In this document: one piece after another, positions 25,971 to 33,471 of the stretch
How the letters are laid out: each line of letters begins with the position of its first letter
Position numbering within the stretch: position 1 is the stretch's first letter
NCBI GenBank assembly: GCA_025351745.1
Contig: JANXVI010000099.1
Coordinates: forward strand, 1 to 34,444
Origin: Rhodoferax sp.
GTDB lineage: Bacteria > Pseudomonadota > Gammaproteobacteria > Burkholderiales > Burkholderiaceae_C
DNA length: 34,444 nucleotides
Reading direction: 5' to 3'
Notes under the pieces: model-generated
The model's database searches: none
The model's input: only the letters and a program-made list of their open reading frames with translations
Told to the model about the DNA's origin: nothing
Translations under genes and position numbers: made by a program

Positions 25971-27365
25971 TCATATCGGCATGGCGACCAAATCGTGCCC
26001 TTGCGCGGCAACTATGCGCGCCTTCGTAAATTCACCCACTTTCAATGTCTTGCTGATTTTTTCAGGCGGCAACAAGCGCACCACGCCATCGATTTCTGGC
26101 GCATCAGCATAGCTCCTACCAACGCCACCTTTTTTGCCCATACCAGGCGCCGAGTCCACCAGGATTTGCATAGTGGAACCTACACGTCGTTGCAACTTGG
26201 CAATGGACACTTCTTCAGCCACTGCCATGAAACGGGCGCGACGCTCTTCGCGCAATTCGATCGGCAACATACCGGGTATGTCATTGGCGGTCGCTCCTTT
26301 GACGGCGCTGTATGCAAAACAACCCGCGCGGTCAATCCCCGCTTCGCGGATGAAGTCCAGCAGGTGAGAGAACTCTTCTTCAGTTTCGCCCGGGAAGCCG
26401 GCAATAAATGTACTGCGGACCACGATCTCGGGGCACACTTCACGCCACGCCTGCAAGCGTTCCAGATTCTTCTCTCCGCTGGCAGGACGTTTCATGCGGC
26501 GTAAAACGTCCGGATGGCTGTGCTGCAAAGGCACGTCGAGGTACGGCAATACACGTCCGGTCGCCATGAGCGGAAGGATATCGTTCACACTAGGGTACGG
26601 ATATACGTAATGCAGTCGCACCCAGGCACCATAAGGCTCCGCAATGTCTCCCAAGGCCTGCACCAATTCCAGCATGCGCGTCTTAACGGGCTTGCCATCC
26701 CAGAATCCGGTGCGGTATTTGACGTCTACGCCATAAGCAGAAGTGTCCTGGCTGATCACCAGCAACTCTTTAACCCCCCCTGCGAACAAGGCGCGGGCTT
26801 CGGTCAGCACATCTCCAATGGGGCGCGACACCAAGTCACCGCGCATGGAAGGGATGATGCAAAACGTGCACCGGTGATTGCACCCTTCGCTGATCTTCAA
26901 GTAGGCGTAATGCCGAGGAGTGAGCTTAATGCCTGCCACGCCGAAGGAATTGGGCACTAAATCCACAAACGGATCATGCGGCTTCGGCAAATTGATGTGC
27001 ACCGCATCCATCACCTCTTGTGTGGCGTGCGGACCAGTTACCGCCAAAACCTTGGGATGCATTTGGCGCACCATGTTGTCACCGTTGTCAGCGGCCTTGG
27101 CACCCAGACAACCCGTCACAATAACGCGGCCATTTGCTGCCAACGCTTCGCCAATCGTGTCAAGGCTTTCCTTGACTGCATCGTCTATGAAGCCGCAGGT
27201 GTTGACGATCACGAGATCGGCACCTTCGAATGTTTTTGAGGTCTGGTACCCCTCTGCACTGAGTTGAGTGAGGATCAGTTCGGAGTCGGTTAGCGCCTTG
27301 GGGCAGCCAAGGCTGACAAAACCAACAGTCGGGACACGTGTGGGGGTAGAAATAGCTTCACTCAT
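25971..27365 (-). CDS. rimO: Ribosomal protein S12 methylthiotransferase RimO
   Basis: 464 residues. The N-terminal UPF0004 domain has C21, C57 and C86, ligands of the auxiliary 4Fe-4S cluster. The radical-SAM domain carries [17 protein letters not shown] (C162, C166, C169), and a C-terminal TRAM domain ends the protein. It adds a methylthio group to the conserved Asp of S12 (D88 in E. coli). [16 protein letters not shown] near the N-terminus and [16 protein letters not shown] support RimO rather than MiaB. It ends next to the tRNA-Leu terminator and is followed upstream by phaR on the same strand with a 50-bp gap. Confidence 0.96.
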   Translation of the reverse strand: MSEAISTPTRVPTVGFVSLGCPKALTDSELILTQLSAEGYQTSKTFEGADLVIVNTCGFIDDAVKESLDTIGEALAANGRVIVTGCLGAKAADNGDNMVRQMHPKVLAVTGPHATQEVMDAVHINLPKPHDPFVDLVPNSFGVAGIKLTPRHYAYLKISEGCNHRCTFCIIPSMRGDLVSRPIGDVLTEARALFAGGVKELLVISQDTSAYGVDVKYRTGFWDGKPVKTRMLELVQALGDIAEPYGAWVRLHYVYPYPSVNDILPLMATGRVLPYLDVPLQHSHPDVLRRMKRPASGEKNLERLQAWREVCPEIVVRSTFIAGFPGETEEEFSHLLDFIREAGIDRAGCFAYSAVKGATANDIPGMLPIELREERRARFMAVAEEVSIAKLQRRVGSTMQILVDSAPGMGKKGGVGRSYADAPEIDGVVRLLPPEKISKTLKVGEFTKARIVAAQGHDLVAMPI

Positions 27366-27415
27366 GCGCCAATTGTCGCCGCTTTTGCTTTACCAACCCG
27401 TTGCGCGCGGTTTGC

Positions 27416-27865
27416 CTAGCGCTTGAGACCGAAGGTCCCCAATAGCTGTTCGGTTTGCTTTTGCATCTGCTCTTGCATCTGCTGAAACAGGTTGTTGCCC
27501 ATGGAACCTTGAACCAGCGGAGCCTGCATATCCATCAAAGCTTGCATGTTTTTCTCCAGGTACCCCCCCATCATGCCCTGCATCGTGTGACCGTAGAAGC
27601 GGATGATATTGGCCAACACAGCGGCAGTGAACATTGGCGTTCCGTTCGCCTCTTCTTCCAGAATGATTTGCAACAAAATGCTGCGCGTGATGTCTTCGCT
27701 GGTCTTGGCATCGCGCACGACGCAAGGTTCGTTTTCCATGACCAGTTGCTTGATCTCTGCCAACGTGATGTAGCTGGACGTGTCGGTATCGTACAAACGC
27801 CGATTGGGGTACTTCTTGATGACCCGTTGCGTTGGTTTTCTATCGGTGTTGGTTTTGCTTTGCAT
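27416..27865 (-). CDS. phaR: Polyhydroxyalkanoate synthesis repressor PhaR
   Basis: 149 residues from the ATG at 27865; a longer reading to 27916 adds non-conserved residues. RVIKKYPNRRLYDT opens the PHB accumulation regulator DNA-binding domain and ITLAEIKQLV continues it. The middle has the second PHB_acc domain (FTAAVLANIIRFYGHTMQGM). The Gln/Met-rich C-terminus (QQMQEQMQKQTEQLL) is typical. PhaR represses phasin genes and its own gene until PHA granules titrate it. A palindrome just upstream may be its operator. The nearby acyl-CoA-type dehydrogenase fits a lipid/PHA context. Confidence 0.94.
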   Translation of the reverse strand: MQSKTNTDRKPTQRVIKKYPNRRLYDTDTSSYITLAEIKQLVMENEPCVVRDAKTSEDITRSILLQIILEEEANGTPMFTAAVLANIIRFYGHTMQGMMGGYLEKNMQALMDMQAPLVQGSMGNNLFQQMQEQMQKQTEQLLGTFGLKR

Positions 27866-27900
27866 GGCGCGTCGCTGCTTCCCTGAAGTGCAAAAATGTA

Positions 27901-27920
27901 TTGCAGTGCAACACATTCTA
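27901..27920 (-). promoter_or_regulatory. Candidate phaR promoter with overlapping operator palindrome
   Basis: TTGCAGTGCAA at 27901-27911 is a perfect 11-bp palindrome about 40 bp before the phaR start. On the minus strand a TAGAAT -10-like box (27920-27915) lies just upstream, so the palindrome would cover the start site. PhaR is known to bind TGC/GCA dyads and to repress itself; assignment here is inference. Confidence 0.45.
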
Positions 27921-27969
27921 GGGACTCACCGGTAGGGCTCGGCTGGGGAATAACCCTATGGATGGACAC

Positions 27970-28002
27970 AAAAAAGCCCCGCCTCCACAAGGGGAACGGG
28001 GC
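27970..28002 (-). terminator. Rho-independent terminator after tRNA-Val
   Basis: On the minus strand GCCCCG (28002-27997) pairs with CGGGGC (27981-27976), followed by six T (27975-27970). It lies 8 nt after the tRNA CCA end. Confidence 0.88.
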
Positions 28003-28009
28003 ATGTTTT

Positions 28010-28086
28010 TGGTAGGCGCAATTGGACTCGAACCAACGACCCCCACCATGTCAAGGTGGTGCTCTAACCAGCTGAGCTATGCGCCT
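28010..28086 (-). tRNA. tRNA-Val (anticodon GAC)
   Basis: 77 nt with encoded CCA. The acceptor AGGCGCA pairs with TGCGCCT, the D-arm is TAGCTCAGCTGGTTAGAGC, and the anticodon stem CCACC/GGTGG closes the loop TTGACAT with anticodon GAC. The T-arm carries GGTTCGAGTCC. It reads GUC and GUU codons. Confidence 0.97.
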
Positions 28087-28105
28087 ACAGTATTCGAGAG
28101 GCCAA

Positions 28106-28133
28106 AGTATAGCAGTAAAAAAACGGTGTCCAA
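28106..28133 (-). promoter_or_regulatory. Promoter of tRNA-Val
   Basis: On the minus strand TTGGAC (28133-28128), a 16-bp spacer and TATACT (28111-28106) lie 19 nt before the tRNA. Both boxes are close to consensus. Confidence 0.75.
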
Positions 28134-28167
28134 ACGCGCTGAGCTGCTGCTGCGTCTTGCGCCATAA

Positions 28168-28189
28168 TTGACGTTAACGTAAACGTCAA
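28168..28189 (+). promoter_or_regulatory. Inverted-repeat operator upstream of the acyl-CoA-type dehydrogenase
   Basis: TTGACGTT-AACGTA-AACGTCAA is a perfect 8-bp inverted repeat with a 6-nt centre. Its left end, TTGACG, could be a -35 box, and a poor -10-like TTCATT follows after 19 bp. This is the long spacing used by MerR-family activators such as LiuR, which control acyl-CoA and branched-chain amino acid genes in proteobacteria. The regulator is not in this window. Confidence 0.55.
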
Positions 28190-28218
28190 CTTTTCATTCA
28201 CTTCATTAGGAAATCACC

Positions 28219-28977
28219 ATGGAAATCGCAGGCAAGGTATTTATCGTCACCGGCGGCGCTTCTGGCTTGGGCGAAGGCACGGCCCGCATGCTCACCGCAA
28301 AAGGTGCAACTGTCGTGATTGCCGACATGCAAGTCGAAAAAGGCGAAGCCATTGCCAAGGAACTGGGTGGCGCCTTTGTGAAATGCGACGTGAGCCAAGA
28401 GGCAGATGGCCAAGCGGTTGTGGTCAAAGCCATGTCCCTGGGTAAGCTGATGGGTTTAGTGAATTGCGCCGGCATAGCGCCTGCTGAAAAGACGATTGGC
28501 AAAAACGGCGCACACAGCCTGGCCGTGTTCAGCAAAACCATTACCGTCAACTTGATCGGCAGCTTCAACATGATCCGACTGGCGTCGGAAGCCATGTCCA
28601 AGAACGAACCCGAAGCCACTGGCGAGCGCGGCGCGATCATCTCGACAGCGTCGGTGGCTGCGTACGATGGGCAAATGGGGCAAGCGGCCTACAGCGCATC
28701 GAAGGGCGGCGTAGTCGGCATGACCTTGCCTATCGCCCGCGACCTCGCACGCAACGGCATCCGAAACATGACAATTGCCCCTGGCATTTTCGGAACCCCC
28801 ATGATGTTTGGCATGCCCCAGGAAGTGCAAGACTCTTTGGCTGCCGCAGTGCCCTTCCCTTCTCGCTTGGGCACACCCCAAGACTACGCAAAATTGGCAG
28901 TGCACATTTTTGAGAATGACATGCTCAACGGCGAAGTCATTCGCCTGGACGGTGCCATCCGCCTGGCGCCACGCTAG
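28219..28977 (+). CDS. 3-hydroxyacyl-CoA dehydrogenase, short-chain (HSD17B10-like)
   Basis: 252 residues of the classical short-chain dehydrogenase fold. TGGASGLG (about 12-19) binds the NAD cofactor, [11 protein letters not shown] follows the beta-4 strand, and the catalytic Ser and YSASK lie in [20 protein letters not shown]. The whole sequence resembles type-2 3-hydroxyacyl-CoA dehydrogenases, which oxidise 3-hydroxyacyl-CoA in beta-oxidation or isoleucine breakdown. AGGAAATCACC precedes the ATG. The inverted repeat just upstream suggests acyl-CoA-responsive control. It is convergent with a second dehydrogenase gene. Confidence 0.92.
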   Translation: MEIAGKVFIVTGGASGLGEGTARMLTAKGATVVIADMQVEKGEAIAKELGGAFVKCDVSQEADGQAVVVKAMSLGKLMGLVNCAGIAPAEKTIGKNGAHSLAVFSKTITVNLIGSFNMIRLASEAMSKNEPEATGERGAIISTASVAAYDGQMGQAAYSASKGGVVGMTLPIARDLARNGIRNMTIAPGIFGTPMMFGMPQEVQDSLAAAVPFPSRLGTPQDYAKLAVHIFENDMLNGEVIRLDGAIRLAPR

Positions 28978-28987
28978 GTTTCAACGC

Positions 28988-29060
28988 CGGGCCCCGCCCC
29001 AAGGTGTAACGCGCGCCCTCGGGGGGCAGTGTAGTACATGCATTGACAAGCGTGAGGGCT
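28988..29060. repeat. GC-rich hairpin element between convergent genes
   Basis: This holds GGGCCCCGCCCC, then a GCCCTC (29015-29020) / GAGGGC (29054-29059) pair with a smaller GCCC/GGGC hairpin nested at 29015-29027. From memory, closely similar CCCTCGGGGGGCAG elements are scattered between genes in Comamonadaceae, often at convergent gene ends. It may act as a bidirectional terminator. No second copy occurs in this window. Confidence 0.5.
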
Positions 29061-29066
29061 AAACGG

Positions 29067-29849
29067 CTACACACCAAAACCATCGTCTGCGGCAATCACC
29101 GCGCCGTTGACGAAATGGCTTTGGTCAGAGCACAGCATCACGATCAAAGCGTCCAAATCTTGCGGTTGCCCAACGCGCTTGCGTGGCAGCATCTGGATCA
29201 ACTTTTGGCCCGCTTCGGTTTGCCAGTGGCGGTGGTTAATTTCCGTGTCGATATAGCCTGGGCACAGGGCATTCACATTGATGCCATAGCGCCCCCACTC
29301 CAGCGCCATCGCTTTGGTCATCTGCACCACAGCCGATTTACTCATGCAGTACACGCCAATCTGCGGCAACACGCGCAACCCGGCAACAGAGGCCACATTG
29401 ACAATGCGCCCACCGGTGTAACTGCCCGGTGCCGACCCAGTAGCCCGCGCCAACATGCGCTTGCCCACCTCTTGGGCGACAAAGAAAGCGCCCTTGACGT
29501 TGGTGTTAAACATATAGTCAAAGTCATCGGGCGACACATCCTGCAAACGCTGTGTGGTGCTGACACCCGAATTGTTGACCAGTATGTCGATGGACCCCAC
29601 TTCTGTCTCCGCATGGGCCACGGCCGACTTGATGGAGTCGTGGTCGTTGACATCCAGCTCGATCACATGGGCGTCACCGCCCTCCCCGTTGATGGTGGCG
29701 CGCAAATCCTTGAGTCTTTCGACGCGGCGACTGGCCAGAACAACGGCCGCACCGGCCGCTGCCAAGGTCCGTGCAAACTGTGCACCCAAACCACTGGATG
29801 CGCCGGTGATAAAGGCCACGCGGCCCGAAAGATCGATGGTGTATGCCAT
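29067..29849 (-). CDS. SDR family NAD(P)-dependent oxidoreductase
   Basis: 260 residues. TGASSGLG (about 15-22) is the cofactor loop, NNSGVSTTQ follows beta-4, and the catalytic set is NVASVAGLRV with the Tyr/Lys pair YCMSK. The RRVERL segment after beta-2 has Arg, which suggests NADP preference (SRRVERLKDL). It resembles 3-oxoacyl-reductase/SDR enzymes of uncertain substrate; MAYTIDLSGRVAFITGASSG is a typical opening. AGAGG stands 8 nt before the ATG. It is divergent from the ETF-QO gene and convergent with the other dehydrogenase, so it may belong to the same fatty-acid or PHA setting, but that is inference. Confidence 0.9.
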   Translation of the reverse strand: MAYTIDLSGRVAFITGASSGLGAQFARTLAAAGAAVVLASRRVERLKDLRATINGEGGDAHVIELDVNDHDSIKSAVAHAETEVGSIDILVNNSGVSTTQRLQDVSPDDFDYMFNTNVKGAFFVAQEVGKRMLARATGSAPGSYTGGRIVNVASVAGLRVLPQIGVYCMSKSAVVQMTKAMALEWGRYGINVNALCPGYIDTEINHRHWQTEAGQKLIQMLPRKRVGQPQDLDALIVMLCSDQSHFVNGAVIAADDGFGV

Positions 29850-29986
29850 TTAGAGAACCTCTACGAATAAAAAAGAACGATCGTGCTTTTACACGGATTC
29901 AAAGCATAAAATGCCATGCAAATCCAACCAAGGCAAGGCATTGGTCGGCAGAATCCATCCACCCCCATTATTGAACGAGACACACC

Positions 29987-31678
29987 ATGACTAACGAGGA
30001 AATTCTTGCCCAGTTCGGCCCCCGTGAAGCGATGGAATACGACGTTGTCGTTGTGGGCGGTGGCCCTGGTGGTCTGGCGGCGGCCATCCGCGTCAAACAG
30101 CTTGCCGCTGAAAAGGGTAAAAAGGTCTCCGTGGTGGTGCTGGAAAAAGGCTCCGAGCCCGGCGCGCACATTTTGTCGGGCGCCATCATGGACCCCATTG
30201 CGCTGACCGAGCTCTTTCCCAACTGGAAAGAATTGGGCGCGCCCCTGAACCAGCCAGTGACCGACGACGCCTATCTATTCCTGAGCGAGACGACGGGTGT
30301 CCGTGTTCCCAATGTGTTCTTGCCCCCGTTTGCGCATAACCATGGCAACTACATCGTAAGCCTGGGTGCGGTCACCAAATGGTTGGCTGAGCAGGCCGAG
30401 GCCCTGGGTGTAGAGATTTTCCCCGGCTTTCCCGCTGCCGAAGTGCTTTACAACGCCAACGGCTCGGTCAAGGGAGTCGCGACCGGCAATATGGGCGTAG
30501 GCAAAGACGGTGTGCCCATGGACAGCTTTCAGTTGGGCATGGAGTTGCTGGGCAAGTACACCGTGTTTGCCGAAGGCGCACGCGGTAGTTTGGGCAAGCA
30601 ACTGATTGCCAAGTACAAGCTCGATGACGGCAAAGATCCGCAAAGCTGGGGGCTGGGCATCAAGGAACTGTGGGAGATCGACCCCAGTCGCCACCAACCC
30701 GGTTTTGTGATGCATACCGCGGGCTGGCCTATGGAGTCTGACACCTATGGCGGTGCATTTCTGTACCACCTGGAAGACAATAAAGTTGCGCTGGGCTTTG
30801 TCACGGGGCTGGGTTACTCAAACCCCTACCTGAGCCCATTCGAAGAATTCCAGCGTTGGAAGACGCACCCCAACATCCGCTACTACTTCGAGAATGCCAA
30901 GGGCGAAATCACCGCCAAGCGCCTGGGTTATGGCGCGCGCGCAATCAACGCCAGCGGTATCAACGCACTGCCCAAGACCGTGTTCCCCGGTGGTTGCCTA
31001 ATCGGTTGTAACGCAGGCTATTTGAACGTGGGCCGCATTAAGGGTAGCCACGCTGCCGTCAAGACCGGCATGCAGGCCGCTGAGGCCGCATATGACGCCA
31101 TCGTGGCGGGCCGCCAGCACGACGAACTGAGCGCCTACCCTGAAGCCTTCGAGAAAAGCTGGTTGCATACCGAGCTCAACAAGGACCGCAACTTCAAGAA
31201 CTGGTTCAAGTACGGCTTGACCGTGGCTACCGTCATGAATGGTTTCGAGCAGCTGATTCTGCGCGGACATATGCCCTGGACCTTGCGCCGCACCAAGCCC
31301 GACTACGCTTACCTTAAGCCTGCTGCCGACTGCAAACCCATCGTCTACCCCAAGCCCGATGGCAAGCTGACATTTGACCGGCTCTCCAGCGTCTTCATCA
31401 GCAACACCAACCACGAAGAGCAACAACCTGCACACTTGACGCTGAAAGACGCGTCGGTGCCGGTGAACATCAACTTGAACAAATACGCAGGCCCCGAGGC
31501 CCGCTACTGCCCAGCCGGTGTCTACGAGTTTGTGAAGAACGCCGACAACACCGATCGCCTGCAGATCAATGCGCAAAACTGTGTGCATTGCAAAACCTGC
31601 GACATCAAAGACCCGACCCAAAACATTGTATGGGTCACGCCCGAGGGCGGGGGTGGGCCCAATTACGCAGGTATGTAA
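29987..31678 (+). CDS. Electron transfer flavoprotein-ubiquinone oxidoreductase
   Basis: 563 residues, the usual size. The FAD-binding VVVGGGPGGLAAAIRV is near residue 21. FPGGCLIGCNAGYLNVGRIK is the late flavin region. The C-terminal ferredoxin-like part holds four cysteines (YCPAGVYE and NCVHCKTCDIKDPTQNI) for one 4Fe-4S cluster. It passes electrons from acyl-CoA dehydrogenases, via ETF, to ubiquinone at the inner membrane. No etfAB gene is present here. The RBS is weak (ACGAGA). It stands alone, divergent from the SDR gene. Confidence 0.97.
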   Translation: MTNEEILAQFGPREAMEYDVVVVGGGPGGLAAAIRVKQLAAEKGKKVSVVVLEKGSEPGAHILSGAIMDPIALTELFPNWKELGAPLNQPVTDDAYLFLSETTGVRVPNVFLPPFAHNHGNYIVSLGAVTKWLAEQAEALGVEIFPGFPAAEVLYNANGSVKGVATGNMGVGKDGVPMDSFQLGMELLGKYTVFAEGARGSLGKQLIAKYKLDDGKDPQSWGLGIKELWEIDPSRHQPGFVMHTAGWPMESDTYGGAFLYHLEDNKVALGFVTGLGYSNPYLSPFEEFQRWKTHPNIRYYFENAKGEITAKRLGYGARAINASGINALPKTVFPGGCLIGCNAGYLNVGRIKGSHAAVKTGMQAAEAAYDAIVAGRQHDELSAYPEAFEKSWLHTELNKDRNFKNWFKYGLTVATVMNGFEQLILRGHMPWTLRRTKPDYAYLKPAADCKPIVYPKPDGKLTFDRLSSVFISNTNHEEQQPAHLTLKDASVPVNINLNKYAGPEARYCPAGVYEFVKNADNTDRLQINAQNCVHCKTCDIKDPTQNIVWVTPEGGGGPNYAGM

Positions 31679-31696
31679 ATTGTCGTTTTTCACAGT

Positions 31697-31717
31697 GGGC
31701 AATTGGTAAAATTGCCC
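31697..31717. repeat. 8-bp inverted repeat after the ETF-QO gene
   Basis: GGGCAATT-GGTAA-AATTGCCC is a perfect stem 18 nt past the ETF-QO stop. There is no T-tract on either side, so it is not a standard rho-independent terminator. It abuts dispersed repeat copy C. Confidence 0.65.
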
Positions 31718-31721
31718 GATA

Positions 31722-31763
31722 GCCCTCGTATACATTGAGTCTATCGCTGCAAATTTTATAGCA
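31722..31763 (+). repeat. Dispersed 42-nt repeat, copy C
   Basis: This begins GCCCTCGT and ends TTTTATAGCA, with the GCT of the second block at the same spacing as in the other copies. 23 of 42 positions match copy B. It is intergenic and follows directly on the inverted repeat after the ETF-QO gene. Its left hairpin arm has decayed (GCTGC instead of GCTAT). Confidence 0.6.
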
Positions 31764-31914
31764 AACACTGTGTGCGACCACTGTCTTATGCGCCGCCTAT
31801 TGGCAGTTCATGCGCTATCTGCATAGGGCCGGAAGCTGACCGCCCTTGTAAACCTAGGGAAAACCCTTATTCTACGGGTGTCGCAACTTTCCACCCAGAG
31901 TGGTGGTTTTATAT

Positions 31915-32091
31915 ATGTCTACCGTGTTTGCCGTGATCTCCCGTTTGTTGTCAAGCCGTCCCGCAGTGCAAGATGAAGCCGGCCTCGCCCACCAGTTGAT
32001 GAACAGCGCAGACGCCTGCGCCGGCAACAGCCCCCACCATGCGCAAGAGCTGCGCGAAGCCGCTTACGCCTACCTCAGCGTCGTGCGCTAA
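31915..32091 (+). CDS. Small hypothetical protein (58 aa)
   Basis: 58 residues from the ATG at 31915; GTG codons at 31900 and 31903 are also in frame. The sequence (MSTVFAVISRLLSSRP, then LAHQLMNSADACAG, then ELREAAYAYLSVVR) looks like a compact helical protein of a kind I associate with Burkholderiales, but I cannot name a family. The upstream 80 bp hold a dyad AGGG-AAAA-CCCT (about 31856-31867), which may be regulatory. No strong RBS is seen. A gap of 217 bp follows before the convergent TPR gene, where I see no gene. Confidence 0.55.
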   Translation: MSTVFAVISRLLSSRPAVQDEAGLAHQLMNSADACAGNSPHHAQELREAAYAYLSVVR

Positions 32092-32308
32092 AGGCCCACC
32101 CTCAGCCACGCCCCCCTTCCCAGTGGTGACCCTGACCTCCAGGTCGCGTGGCGATTCGCCCGCACGGCATGTGGGCGTCTGGATGCACGCGCTGCGGAAC
32201 AACGGGCCGATTTGCCGATCGCTGCTGAGTCGTTTACGTCGTTTTTTACCGCTTTAGCCTTGGGCCCTGGAGGGGTCAACAGGGCGCGATGCTGCGGGCA
32301 CCTTCGTA

Positions 32309-33451
32309 TCAACGCACTAGCTTGCGCCTGACTCCCATCGAGTAGCTTGGCAACTCTCGGTCCGTCACTGCACTCTGCTCGGCCAAGGTCTGCAAGTGGC
32401 GCAGCAAATGGGCCTTGCTGCCCCGGTCCAGTTCGGCCTGCAACTTGGCCGCCGTCTTGAGCGACTCCAAAGCCTGTGCGAGGTCGCCAGCCTTCTCTGC
32501 AATCAGCGCATTCTCGCGCTCAATGCGCATCGCGATATGCTTGGCGTTGGCCTTTTGTGCCGAGACCCTTGCCGACGCGACCGAGGCCTTGGCCTCATCC
32601 AACTGCCCCAGCACCTTTTGGCATTGCGCGCGCAGCAAAAACATCGTCGCCAAGCCCCAGAAGTGGGAGCAGGCCTTCAGCGCGCGCTGCGCCGGGACCA
32701 GCAACTCCAACGCCCGCGCAGGTTCGCCCTGCAGCGCCGCGACCTCGGCAACACGCACCAGGCATTCACTGGCAATATCTTCCATATGTTGGGCCTGCGC
32801 CATGGATTGTCCCAGGCGCAGGCTCACCAATGCTTCGTCGTACTGGCCCGTGTGCATCTGGTTAACACCCAGGTTCACGGCATTGACCGCCTTCAGCTCG
32901 CGCAGTCGCAGGTCAAACCGGGCCCACTGGGTCAGCGGAAGACGTTGGGTGGAGCTGTCGAGTTTGGCCAGGTTCGCGCCCAGGTCGGAAAACACTTTGA
33001 CTGCCATCGCAGAGGCATCCAGCGCATCGCAGATCTGGCCTATGCCCAGCTTGCACCAGCTCCAGCTGATGCGATCGCCATCGCGTTTGGCAATCTCCAT
33101 GCCATCGGTCCAGAAGCCCAAAGCGACGCCGTACTCGGCACGGGAATAGTAGGCGCGGCCCACCAAGTAGAGCATGTTGGACTGCTCGCCAAATTCGCCA
33201 CAGCGCTTGGCGCACTCTACCGCCTCCAGCAACCACGCGATGGATGCGTCCGAGTAGCCATCCTGATCAATAACCAGGCCAAAGGTCTGCGCGATCAACA
33301 CCATTGCTGCGTCGTCCCCCATCGCCTTTGCCTGCTCTAACGCGGCCAGGCACTCACTGTAAAGGGCGGCGCCACGGCCACTGCGACCGGCTTGTTGGAG
33401 TTGAGCGACAACAGGTCTGAGGGAGCGGTGGGTGGCATCGAATAGCAGCAT
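32309..33451 (-). CDS. TPR-repeat protein without recognisable output domain
   Basis: 380 residues, nearly all alpha-helical tetratricopeptide-like pairs (such as LVGRAYYSRAEYGVALGFWT, AVNLGVNQMHTGQYDEALVS and QGEPARALELLVPAQRALKA). The last part (AAKLQAELDRGSKAHLLRHL) resembles the linker that, in related proteins, joins TPRs to a GGDEF, EAL or HD-GYP domain. Here the protein ends soon after, with RRKLVR. No signal peptide or membrane segment is seen. It is likely a cytoplasmic protein-interaction module. It lies 20 bp after the DUF885 gene on the same strand, with no good RBS just before the ATG. Confidence 0.75.
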   Translation of the reverse strand: MLLFDATHRSLRPVVAQLQQAGRSGRGAALYSECLAALEQAKAMGDDAAMVLIAQTFGLVIDQDGYSDASIAWLLEAVECAKRCGEFGEQSNMLYLVGRAYYSRAEYGVALGFWTDGMEIAKRDGDRISWSWCKLGIGQICDALDASAMAVKVFSDLGANLAKLDSSTQRLPLTQWARFDLRLRELKAVNAVNLGVNQMHTGQYDEALVSLRLGQSMAQAQHMEDIASECLVRVAEVAALQGEPARALELLVPAQRALKACSHFWGLATMFLLRAQCQKVLGQLDEAKASVASARVSAQKANAKHIAMRIERENALIAEKAGDLAQALESLKTAAKLQAELDRGSKAHLLRHLQTLAEQSAVTDRELPSYSMGVRRKLVR

Positions 33452-33471
33452 GGGGCGTCAAGTATCTCACC

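Noticed and set aside
25832..28086. tRNA-Leu and tRNA-Val as integration sites
   Set aside because: Neither tRNA has a duplicated 3' end nearby, and there is no integrase or phage gene in the window.
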